Of a stretch of DNA of 39,399 nucleotides, positions 1-6,921 are shown piece after piece. Source of the stretch: a virus. Position numbers and translations under genes: made by a program. How positions within the stretch are numbered: position 1 is the first letter of the stretch; each line of letters starts with the position of its first letter. Where the stretch lies: IMG/VR virus record IMGVR_UViG_3300012920_009833, positions 1 through 39,399 of that record; one strand, given 5' to 3'. The notes under the pieces were generated by a model. It was not told the DNA's origin and did no database searches. It saw nothing but the letters and a program-made list of their open reading frames with translations.

Positions 1-147
1 GGGTCTGACCACCTGGCTTCTGTTGAGCCACAAGGTCTAATCAAACTTGTCAGAGGAGTTCGTGAACTAGAGTCAGCGTATGGTGACGGAAGAAAAAGAG
101 TAACCGAGGGCGAGCTTCCAATCAGAAAGAAATTGAGAGGTTGTTAA
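1..147 (+). CDS. NeuB-like nonulosonic acid synthase, C-terminal end only (cut by window edge)
   Basis: Frame 1 is open from the first base to a TAA at 145-147 and gives 48 residues. They begin GSDHLASVEP and align well with residues about 249-296 of the complete NeuB-type synthase at 2929-4011, around its GPDHPFSMDP segment. This is the end of the TIM barrel of N-acetylneuraminate or pseudaminate synthases, which join PEP to a hexosamine sugar. The protein stops right after the barrel (ending RKKLRGC), where the other copy continues into a SAF antifreeze-like domain, so this paralogue has no SAF domain. The next gene starts directly after the stop. Family assignment rests on 48 residues and on the neighbourhood. 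The catalytic residues lie upstream of the window. Confidence 0.72.
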   Translation, partial: GSDHLASVEPQGLIKLVRGVRELESAYGDGRKRVTEGELPIRKKLRGC

Positions 148-1113
148 ATGTGGGAAAAGTATAGCTGTGTTTATAGAGATGTTGACCAAGAGGAAAACGT
201 TTTATCAATCGATGATCTTAATAAACTATTTCATTACAAAAGCACTCATACTGATCATACGAGTATTTGGCAAAACAATGAGACAGGTGAGTTTTTTGGG
301 CACACCATTCGGTTTGATCCACAATGGGCATCGAGCCCATGGTCTGGCGGCTGGTACAATTTCAACCATACAAGGGCAGTTTGGCAAGACTATTTTGCCA
401 ACACTTTTTTTAACAATTATTTTGGCAACAGGTCTTTAGATTATGGCGACATCAAAGTTGATGAAGAAATTGTTTACACCGAAAATGATGTTTTAGCTAA
501 AGTTAAAAACGCAAGTGTCTTAGTCCTTGGTGGCGGTCCTACTTTGGACGATCTAGATCTTGATAAAGTAAAAGATTATGATATTGTCATTAGTTGCAAC
601 TCTTATTTCAAGAGCGAAAAATTAAAAGATGTAAAAGTTGACATTGCCTTAGTAGGTCAGGGCACAGACCTTGCCGACCCAGAACTTGTTCAAAGAATTA
701 AAAGAGACGAAACTCTTATTGGTTTTGAACATTCACATAAGTTAACTATCCAAATTATCGATGAGTTTACTAAGACAAATGACACAAACACTTTCCTATA
801 TTTAACTAGGTATTTTTCAAGACTAGGCTTTGCTTCTAGAGCCGTGGTGCTAGCAAACTGTCTAGGCGCAAAGAGTGTTGATGTTATTGGTTTTGATGGG
901 CATCGACAAAAGAAAGAAGATAAACATGGGTTTGAAAAAACAAAGAGCTTACCTGAGTACTACAACACCATAAAGTATGAAGAGGCTGCCGTAGTTTTCT
1001 GGGATTACCTTACTTCAACCTTTGAAACCGAAACTAGTGTTCTATCTGAAAACAGCGAATATAATGTGTATAATGGTGTCAAGGAATATGTGAAGAACGA
1101 GGTAGAGGGATAA
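148..1113 (+). CDS. GT42/MptE-like Rossmann-fold protein, putative glycan transferase (copy 1)
   Basis: This 321-residue protein has an N-terminal extension of about 118 residues with no recognised domain, rich in Trp, Asn and His. It is followed by a Rossmann-like core. The core shows VLVLGGGPTL (124-133), then SCNSYF (149-154), then a helix-strand unit ending in VIGFDGH (246-252), and FWDYL near 284-288. The glycine motif followed by a CN-x-F motif resembles CMP-sialic acid transferases of family GT42 (Campylobacter Cst type) and the MptE/MAF group, some of which act in flagellin glycosylation. A paralogue lies at 5893-6921. Setting between NeuB-type genes and upstream of a NeuA gene supports a role in transferring a CMP-activated nonulosonic acid, but this is inferred. 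I cannot identify the catalytic histidine expected in GT42. A GAGAGG ribosome site lies at 135-140, seven bases before the ATG. Confidence 0.6.
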   Translation: MWEKYSCVYRDVDQEENVLSIDDLNKLFHYKSTHTDHTSIWQNNETGEFFGHTIRFDPQWASSPWSGGWYNFNHTRAVWQDYFANTFFNNYFGNRSLDYGDIKVDEEIVYTENDVLAKVKNASVLVLGGGPTLDDLDLDKVKDYDIVISCNSYFKSEKLKDVKVDIALVGQGTDLADPELVQRIKRDETLIGFEHSHKLTIQIIDEFTKTNDTNTFLYLTRYFSRLGFASRAVVLANCLGAKSVDVIGFDGHRQKKEDKHGFEKTKSLPEYYNTIKYEEAAVVFWDYLTSTFETETSVLSENSEYNVYNGVKEYVKNEVEG

Positions 1114-2085
1114 ATGAGTGCTAAAAAAGTTCTCATTACAGGTGGCACAGGCTCCCTGGGTAGGGCTCTTATAAAAAGAATAAAATGTCTTGGCTGGCAA
1201 ATAATCGTTTACAGTCGAGATGAGGGCAAACAAGCATTATACTTTGGGCAAGACAAAGACATAATTAGAGTTGTAGGAGATGTAAGAGATCTTGATAAAC
1301 TTTCTACTACGTTTCGCATCCACAAACCCGATTACGTTATTCACGCCGCCGCTTTAAAAAGAGTGGACGACATGGAGTTTCATCCTGATGAGTGTGTAAA
1401 GACGAATGTCATTGGCTCTCAGAATGTTGCCACGGCGGCACTAAAAACAGACGTTGAAAAATGTATTCTTATATCAACTGACAAAGCTTGTTTACCAGTA
1501 AACGTATATGGGTCTAGTAAGTTTATTGCAGAAAGAGTCTTTACGAACTTTGATTACTATTCTGACAACACTATTTTTTCAAGCGTAAGATACGGAAACG
1601 TGATCGCTAGTAGGGGATCTTTTATCCCTCTCTGGATGGACCTGATTAAATCCAGCAAAGTAGTTCCAGTAACAGACCTAGAGTGTTCCAGATTTTTGTT
1701 TACCCTAGGTGACGCTGTGGATACGGTATTAGGGGCACTTGATTTGGCACAGGGTGGGGAAGTATTTATTCCAAAGATTAAATCATATGATTTACAGACA
1801 GTTTTGGATTCGTTAAAAGTATTGTGTAAAACAGAAGATATTAAATATACTATTGTTAATATGAGACCCGGTGAAAAGATACATGAAGACATGTTGGCTA
1901 TGACAGAGTTGGACTTTACCTATGAAGCTAGCGATAAACTATTGGTGGTAACACCTCAATACACTAGAAAGTCTCACACATATAGTATCAAATATCAAGG
2001 ACCACATTTTAATTCTTCGCTGCATCTTAGTCAGGATTCTTTAGAATTGGCAGAGTTGATTAAGGAAGGGACTAAGGATAAATAA
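1114..2085 (+). CDS. UDP-HexNAc 4,6-dehydratase, PseB/FlaA1-like SDR
   Basis: This is a 323-residue extended short-chain dehydrogenase. It has the NAD-binding motif GGTGSLG at 10-16, the HAAALKRV segment at 77-84 typical of the FlaA1/PseB group, and the active-site run STDKA at 121-125 with Tyr132 and Lys136 (YxxxK). The family removes water from UDP-GlcNAc to give a 4-keto-6-deoxy sugar. The PseB branch also inverts C5 and starts pseudaminic acid synthesis. The presence of Tyr132 favours the PseB type over the CapE/FnlA type, in which a Met usually takes that place. Length is close to the usual 330. It directly follows the upstream gene (TAA then ATG) and overlaps the next by one base (TAATG). 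The substrate is inferred from family. Confidence 0.85.
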   Translation: MSAKKVLITGGTGSLGRALIKRIKCLGWQIIVYSRDEGKQALYFGQDKDIIRVVGDVRDLDKLSTTFRIHKPDYVIHAAALKRVDDMEFHPDECVKTNVIGSQNVATAALKTDVEKCILISTDKACLPVNVYGSSKFIAERVFTNFDYYSDNTIFSSVRYGNVIASRGSFIPLWMDLIKSSKVVPVTDLECSRFLFTLGDAVDTVLGALDLAQGGEVFIPKIKSYDLQTVLDSLKVLCKTEDIKYTIVNMRPGEKIHEDMLAMTELDFTYEASDKLLVVTPQYTRKSHTYSIKYQGPHFNSSLHLSQDSLELAELIKEGTKDK

Positions 2086-2927
2086 TGAGAGTTTTAGTTA
2101 CTGGAACTTCAGGTATGTTGGGTTCTGTTGTTGTGAGAGATTTAAAAAAGTTTAATCTTTTTTACGAAACAATAGAATCTGGACCAAGTTCGGTTTTGGA
2201 TTTAACAGATCTTGAGCTTGCAGAGAGGTTTGTAAGAGATCAAAATCCTGATGTTGTTATTCATTTGGCTGCTATGACATCATTAAAAAAGTGCGAAGAG
2301 GACCCTGACAAGGCTAAGATTTTACATGCTGACTTAACAAAAATACTTGCACAATCCTGTAACCGTATGATATATGTTTCAACTGACTCAGTTTTTGATG
2401 GATTGTCTTGCGTCCCTTATGGGGAGGCTTCTAATACAAACCCCTTGAATGCTTATGCTAGAACAAAACTTTTGGGCGAGGCTATTGCAAAAAACAACAA
2501 CAAGAATTCCTTAATCATCCGAACAAATATTTTTGGCAGCAAGCCTGGAATGCTAGCTGATTGGGCACTCCAGTCAAACAAGGATAATAAAGAGATAAAT
2601 GGGTTTGTCAATGTTAAGTTTAACCCAGTATACGTTGGGCATTTAGCGGCAGCGATTAGAGGAATGATCAACCACAATGTTACAGGTGTTGTTAACTTTG
2701 CTGGTGATACTTGTCTTAGTAAATATGAGTTCTTAAAAATATTGTACAATAGGTTTAATATGGATGCGGATATGATTAAGCCCAAGACCTACACTGAATC
2801 TAAGATAGACATAAAGAGACCAAGGTACACTTGCTTACAAACTGATTATGTATCAAAAGAGCTTGGCTACTCTTTTTGTTTGAATGATGGCTTAGATAAA
2901 TTATTTGAAGAGTACAAGGAGAACTAA
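2085..2927 (+). CDS. RmlD-like NAD(P)-dependent sugar reductase
   Basis: A 280-residue SDR of the RmlD (dTDP-4-dehydrorhamnose reductase) type. It shows GTSGMLG at 7-13, VVIHLAAMT at 57-65, STDSVFDG at 99-106, and YARTK with Tyr124 and Lys128. RmlD enzymes reduce the C4 keto group of a nucleotide sugar. Placed directly after a PseB/FlaA1-type dehydratase, it could reduce that enzyme's 4-keto product, as WbvR-type reductases do in UDP-L-rhamnosamine and L-quinovosamine pathways. In a pure pseudaminic acid route an aminotransferase would be expected here instead, and none is seen. Overlap with the upstream gene is one base. The last bases carry the ribosome site of the next gene. Confidence 0.82.
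   Translation: MRVLVTGTSGMLGSVVVRDLKKFNLFYETIESGPSSVLDLTDLELAERFVRDQNPDVVIHLAAMTSLKKCEEDPDKAKILHADLTKILAQSCNRMIYVSTDSVFDGLSCVPYGEASNTNPLNAYARTKLLGEAIAKNNNKNSLIIRTNIFGSKPGMLADWALQSNKDNKEINGFVNVKFNPVYVGHLAAAIRGMINHNVTGVVNFAGDTCLSKYEFLKILYNRFNMDADMIKPKTYTESKIDIKRPRYTCLQTDYVSKELGYSFCLNDGLDKLFEEYKEN
2916..2921 (+). promoter_or_regulatory. Ribosome binding site that fixes the start of the second neuB-type gene
   Basis: AAGGAG lies seven bases before ATG 2929. A longer in-frame reading from 2905 would place this site inside the coding sequence and add eight residues absent from the usual NeuB N-terminus, so 2929 is preferred. Confidence 0.75.
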
Positions 2928-2928
2928 G

Positions 2929-4011
2929 ATGTATTTTTCTGTAGATGGAAAAAAGATTGGACCTGACAGTCCAACTTATTTTATTGCAGACATTGCTGCT
3001 AACCATGACGGAGATCTGGATAGGGCACTTAAGCTTATCAAGTTAGCTCATGAGGCAGGTGCAGACGCTGTAAAATTTCAACACCACGACTGTTCAAAAT
3101 ATGTTAGTGATTACGGATTTAAAAATCTTGGATCAAAGATGAGTCACCAAACTAAGTGGAACAAAACAATTTATGAGGTCTATAAAGACGCTGAAGTTCC
3201 ATTGCAGTGGACAGATGTTCTAAAGGATTATTGCGATGAGCTTGGTATTACGTTTTTTACAACCCCATATGATTTGAATATGGTTGACAAATTAGACCCA
3301 TATGTACCAGCATTTAAAATTGGCTCAGGCGATGTTGCTTGGGAAGCTATGGTGGAGAAGGTGTCCCGCAAGGCTAAGCCTGTATTTATTGCCACTGGCG
3401 CAGCAAGTATGAATGAAGTCTTTAGAACGATGGAGGTTCTAGACTATCATAATTTACCAGGGATCTGCTTAATGCAGTGCAACACCAATTACACTGGTGA
3501 TATGGAAAACTTTAAGTATATTAATTTGAATGTTTTAAAGACGTATAAAAAGTATTTTCCAAATGTTGTTTTAGGGTTAAGTGATCATACGCCGGGACAT
3601 GTGACTGTCCTTGGTGCTGTTGCCCTAGGCGCACGAGCCATTGAAAAGCACTTTACAGATGACACCACTAGAAGTGGACCAGACCATCCGTTTTCTATGG
3701 ACCCCAAAGCCTGGAGAGAGATGGTGGACTTGACAAGATTGTTGGAGCAATCTCTTGGATCAGAAAAGAAGGAAGTTCAAGAAAACGAGAAAGAAACGAT
3801 TGTTCTCCAAAGGAGGTGCATTCGAGTCAACAAAAACATCAAGTATAGAGACACTATTTCAGAAGAGGATATTGAGTTTCAAAGACCGGCACCTCCGGGC
3901 TCTCTTAGTCCAAACTTGGTTCATGAAGTTGTGGGCAAGCCTCTTATGCGAGCAATACAACAAGGGGAACACTTGACGGTTGAACACTTGCCAAGGAAAA
4001 ATGGATGCTAG
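2929..4011 (+). CDS. neuB: Nonulosonic acid synthase (N-acetylneuraminate/pseudaminate synthase) with SAF domain
   Basis: This 360-residue enzyme condenses phosphoenolpyruvate with an N-acetyl-hexosamine sugar to make a nine-carbon sialic-like acid. The NeuB TIM barrel spans about 15-280: FIADIAANHDGD at 18-29, GADAVKFQ at 44-51, FKIGSGD at 129-135, NTNYTG at 185-190, GLSDHTPG at 216-223 and EKHFT at 239-243. His220 and His241 match the metal-binding histidines of NeuB. A SAF antifreeze-like domain follows at about 290-355. Sequence alone does not tell N-acetylneuraminic from pseudaminic or legionaminic acid, but PseB-like and GNAT neighbours lean to the bacterial 6-deoxy types. It overlaps the GNAT gene by seven bases. 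A SAF-less paralogue ends at position 147, so the phage carries two synthases. Confidence 0.92.
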   Translation: MYFSVDGKKIGPDSPTYFIADIAANHDGDLDRALKLIKLAHEAGADAVKFQHHDCSKYVSDYGFKNLGSKMSHQTKWNKTIYEVYKDAEVPLQWTDVLKDYCDELGITFFTTPYDLNMVDKLDPYVPAFKIGSGDVAWEAMVEKVSRKAKPVFIATGAASMNEVFRTMEVLDYHNLPGICLMQCNTNYTGDMENFKYINLNVLKTYKKYFPNVVLGLSDHTPGHVTVLGAVALGARAIEKHFTDDTTRSGPDHPFSMDPKAWREMVDLTRLLEQSLGSEKKEVQENEKETIVLQRRCIRVNKNIKYRDTISEEDIEFQRPAPPGSLSPNLVHEVVGKPLMRAIQQGEHLTVEHLPRKNGC

Positions 4012-4583
4012 AAAAAGATGGTATCACATTGCGTGCCATAGAAAAAGAAGACTTACCAGTTTTACAAACTTGGAGAAATGACGAGAATCTAAGAAAGTAT
4101 TTTCGAGAGTGGCGAGACTTTTCACTAACACAGAAAGAGAAGTGGTATGATCAAATGATTTTTGATGACCGCTTTCAGATGTTTGTTATAGAAAGCCAGG
4201 ACAAAATGTTTTCTAAGAAGGCTACGATGCTTGGTGTGGCTGGCATTACTTACGTTGATTGGGTTAATCGCCATGGCGACGTTCATTTTTATATTGGTAA
4301 AAATGGTCAGTGGATAGACAAGACGGTAGCTCCCGTAGCATTTGAGATTATTTTAGATTATGGTTTTAATACTATGAATCTAAACAAGCTTTGGGCGGAG
4401 ATATATCAAATCGATAGTCTTAAGCTTAAGTTTTTTATGCAGCGTGGTTTCAACGTAGACGCTAGTCTGAGAGAGCACTACTATTACCAGGGTCAGTATT
4501 ATGATTCTCACATTTTGTCGATGTTAAAAAAGGAATATGATGAAGAACTTCAAGAAAGTGATGGTGATAGCAGCACACCCTGA
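4005..4583 (+). CDS. GNAT-family N-acetyltransferase, RimJ/RimL type (PseH-like position)
   Basis: A 192-residue acetyl-CoA transferase. The N-terminus has the typical ITLRAIEKEDLPVLQTWRND pattern of this GNAT branch at 7-26. The core strand GVAGITYVD, the segment DVHFYIGKNGQW and the C-terminal MNLNKLWAEIYQ...FFMQRGF pattern follow the fold. The acyl-CoA loop (GKNGQW then a helix) is less glycine-rich than the consensus. In pseudaminic acid synthesis PseH, a GNAT protein, acetylates the C4 amino group, and location between the synthase and the deacetylase fits acylation of an amino sugar. The substrate is inferred. AAGGA at 3993-3997 is a suitable ribosome site. Its 3' end overlaps the next gene by 44 bases or slightly more, the longest overlap in the window. 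Confidence 0.8.
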   Translation: MLEKDGITLRAIEKEDLPVLQTWRNDENLRKYFREWRDFSLTQKEKWYDQMIFDDRFQMFVIESQDKMFSKKATMLGVAGITYVDWVNRHGDVHFYIGKNGQWIDKTVAPVAFEIILDYGFNTMNLNKLWAEIYQIDSLKLKFFMQRGFNVDASLREHYYYQGQYYDSHILSMLKKEYDEELQESDGDSSTP

Positions 4584-5241
4584 CGATGATGTTTTAGGTT
4601 GTGGCGGCACGATTAGTAAATTAGCTCGCCAAGGCGTAGATATTAGAGTTGTATTTATCGCTGAGGGGACAACCTGTAGGTACCAACACCCAGGAAACTT
4701 CGACCAAAGGGTAATAAAAGAAAAGATTGACTACAGAAACAAATGTGGCATAAAAGCTTTACAGGCACTCGGTGTTGATAACTATGTTTTTTATAATTTG
4801 CCATGTGGTAAACTCGACCAAGAGCCTGTTATAAGTATCGGAAAAATTATTGAGCAAGAAATAAAAAAGTATGAGCCGGACACCATCTTCACGCACTCAA
4901 AAAAGGATGTTAATGTTGATCACCAAATAGTATATCAGGCGACCTTGCAGGCAACTAGACCGGGCGCTAAAAACGCAGTGGACGTTGTGTTCTCATATGA
5001 GGTATTGTCATCCTCAGAATGGAATTTTTCTGAACCTTTTGCACCAAACTTTTTTATTGAAATATCAAAAAAAGATGTTGACAACAAGGTTAAAGCTATG
5101 TCATATTATGACACAGAAGTGAAGCCATTACCATTTCCTAGGTGCGAAGATATGATCCGTATGACGTGCAGCACAAGAGGTTCACAAATTGGTGTTAAGA
5201 ATGCTGAAGCCTTCTCATTGATTAGGGGTCTGGTTAGGTGA
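4540..5241 (+). CDS. PIG-L/LmbE-family zinc N-deacetylase
   Basis: About 233 residues. The signature AHPDDDVLGCGG lies near the N-terminus, with an Asp in place of the usual Glu of AHPDDE. DVNVDHQ about 110 residues further on supplies the third zinc ligand. By analogy with MshB, the first His, the second Asp of the PDD run and the later His bind zinc, and the first Asp is the general base. The family removes N-acetyl groups from GlcNAc-type sugars. Between a GNAT and a formyltransferase-fold gene it suggests exchange of one N-acyl group for another. ATG codons occur at 4537 and 4540. The AAGGA at 4530-4534 is five bases before 4540, so I chose that. The overlap with the acetyltransferase is 44 bases. 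The end overlaps the next gene by four (GTGA). Confidence 0.88.
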   Translation: MKNFKKVMVIAAHPDDDVLGCGGTISKLARQGVDIRVVFIAEGTTCRYQHPGNFDQRVIKEKIDYRNKCGIKALQALGVDNYVFYNLPCGKLDQEPVISIGKIIEQEIKKYEPDTIFTHSKKDVNVDHQIVYQATLQATRPGAKNAVDVVFSYEVLSSSEWNFSEPFAPNFFIEISKKDVDNKVKAMSYYDTEVKPLPFPRCEDMIRMTCSTRGSQIGVKNAEAFSLIRGLVR

Positions 5242-5900
5242 AGATTGTTTGTGTCGGCTATAGAGAATGGGCGATGGAGATATACCAGCGTCTAAGACTC
5301 TTTTATGGCAACAGGCATGATTTTGTTCTTGTAGATAAAAAAACATATTCAGAAGACTTACTTGACCAAGAGAACCCTGACTTGGTTTTGTTTTATGGGT
5401 GGAGTTGGAAGATACAAGAAGCGGTTATTGATAAGTATAAATGCTTAATGCTGCACCCGTCGCCCTTACCAAAATATAGAGGTGGCTCTCCGATCCAAAA
5501 TCAAATTATCAATGGTGAAACTTCTTCGGCAGTAACTATTATTGAGATGACTAGTGACTTAGACGCAGGAGATATTTTAGCCCAAGAGAAATTTGCCCTT
5601 GATGGCGACATAAGTACGATCCTTAAAAAAATTACTAGAATCGGAACTAGATTAACGAAGAGGATTATTTCTGGTGACTTTGTTAGGGTTAAACAAAATG
5701 AAAGCGAAGCCACCTTTTATAAGAGAAGAAACAAGAGAGACAACGAAATTACTATTCGAGAAATACTAAGCGAGGACAGTCAATACATTTACAACAAGAT
5801 TAGGATGCTTGGAGATCCGTACCCATACGCATATATCAAGGCTGCGGATGGCAAAAAAATTCTTATAAAAGAAGCCTCGATAGGGGGTGACAGTGATTAA
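5238..5900 (+). CDS. Formyltransferase-fold protein (methionyl-tRNA/sugar N-formyltransferase family)
   Basis: A 220-residue protein starting at GTG 5238, coupled to the deacetylase stop by a GTGA overlap. It shows HPSPLPKYRGGSPI at 73-86, VTIIEMTSDLDAGDI at 99-113 and a short C-terminal domain. In E. coli Fmt the catalytic residues are Asn106, His108 and Asp144. Here His73 and Asp109 are present with the same 36-residue spacing, but the Asn position is Met71. Sugar N-formyltransferases use N10-formyl-tetrahydrofolate to formylate amino sugars, so this could act on the product of the PIG-L enzyme. The Asn-to-Met change makes standard activity uncertain. It may use another acyl donor or be impaired. 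A housekeeping Fmt role is unlikely in this setting and at this length. Confidence 0.78.
   Translation: MKIVCVGYREWAMEIYQRLRLFYGNRHDFVLVDKKTYSEDLLDQENPDLVLFYGWSWKIQEAVIDKYKCLMLHPSPLPKYRGGSPIQNQIINGETSSAVTIIEMTSDLDAGDILAQEKFALDGDISTILKKITRIGTRLTKRIISGDFVRVKQNESEATFYKRRNKRDNEITIREILSEDSQYIYNKIRMLGDPYPYAYIKAADGKKILIKEASIGGDSD
5882..5887 (+). promoter_or_regulatory. Ribosome binding site supporting GTG 5893
   Basis: AGGGGG ends five bases before the GTG at 5893. The earlier in-frame GTG at 5887 overlaps this site, so 5893 is the better start for the next gene. Confidence 0.6.
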
Positions 5901-6921
5901 GTGGAACGAGTGTATATTAGTTTACAGCAATGGTAGTTTTATAGACGATGCCATGATGCAAGACATACGACAAGCGTTTATGTTTTATTACCAACTTATA
6001 GGCAAGAAAAAACCAGAGTATAATGTATGGTACGACACCGAGAAAGATTTTTGTTTTGGTTTAGATTTTACAAAAGAAAGATTCTTTTCTAAGACCTCAA
6101 CTGTTCACACAAGAAGAGGAAGAACTCAGATAGCACCGGTTATGCGGTCTTGCCCGGAAACTTTCCTAAGCAAAGATTTAAGTTTTGTTAAAGATCAATT
6201 GGCTAGCAATTTTGGTGCAGACGCCAATATCGGAACAGAAGCGATCATTCAAGACATTAGCGACTGCAAGAAGTTTAAAAATTCAAAGATCCTCATCGTT
6301 GGCGCTGGACCAACCGCTACACGGCAAAGCTGGAACCCTGATGATTATGATTATATTTGGTCTTGTAACCACTATTTTGAAAGTGAACTATTAAAGGATG
6401 TAAGGATAGATTTGGCAACACTGGGGGGTGAGGTAGATTTATCTGCTGATAACAAAAAGCTTCATGACCATATCAATAGAAGTAACACCATCTGTTGTTT
6501 TGATAACAATGACGATCATCACCTACCAAAAAGATTTTCAGATAAAAAGACAATCTTTGAGAACTATCCATCATTTTATGCCCATCTAAGATTTAATGCA
6601 AGGAATGGTGCTGTGCCAAGATTGTTATGTTTAGCAACTATGATGAAACCAAAGAGTGTTGATTTTGTAGGTATGGATGGGCTAAGACCTGATGAAGCTG
6701 GTGGTAGTGCTTGTGAACATGCGTTCCAAATAGATAAGAAATGGAATGGTACAGTAGATTATCACCTTTACAAAAGACACTATGTTATGTTATGGGACTA
6801 CATCTTAAATGTTTTAGATAAAGAGAGGCAAATAAAATTTCAAAATTTAGGAGAGGGATTCTCCGCTAATCAATCTACTGACATTTCTAGAAAAGAATTT
6901 CCTCTTGAGAGAGAACAATGA
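5893..6921 (+). CDS. GT42/MptE-like Rossmann-fold protein, putative glycan transferase (copy 2)
   Basis: A 342-residue paralogue of the protein at 148-1113. An N-terminal extension of about 130 residues shows no clear relation to that of copy 1. The core then aligns: ILIVGAGPTA, the SCNHYFESELLKD segment (SCNSYFKSEKLKD in copy 1), a helix leading to SVDFVGMDG, and LWDYI where copy 1 has FWDYL. Copy 2 carries His residues just before LWDYI at positions where copy 1 has Ala and Ile. It sits immediately before the NeuA-type gene (ATGA overlap), which favours a CMP-nonulosonic acid transferase of GT42/MAF type. The family call comes from motif shape, not from a search. Start is GTG 5893, and GTG 5887 is possible. 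Confidence 0.6.
   Translation: MIKWNECILVYSNGSFIDDAMMQDIRQAFMFYYQLIGKKKPEYNVWYDTEKDFCFGLDFTKERFFSKTSTVHTRRGRTQIAPVMRSCPETFLSKDLSFVKDQLASNFGADANIGTEAIIQDISDCKKFKNSKILIVGAGPTATRQSWNPDDYDYIWSCNHYFESELLKDVRIDLATLGGEVDLSADNKKLHDHINRSNTICCFDNNDDHHLPKRFSDKKTIFENYPSFYAHLRFNARNGAVPRLLCLATMMKPKSVDFVGMDGLRPDEAGGSACEHAFQIDKKWNGTVDYHLYKRHYVMLWDYILNVLDKERQIKFQNLGEGFSANQSTDISRKEFPLEREQ

Noticed and set aside
2905-2928. Upstream start that would add eight residues to the NeuB-type synthase
   Set aside because: The AAGGAG at 2916-2921 is well placed for ATG 2929, and the extra residues overlap the reductase gene and do not fit the NeuB N-terminus.
5238-5900. Housekeeping methionyl-tRNA formyltransferase
   Set aside because: It is about 100 residues shorter than Fmt, lacks the catalytic Asn and lies in a sugar cassette.
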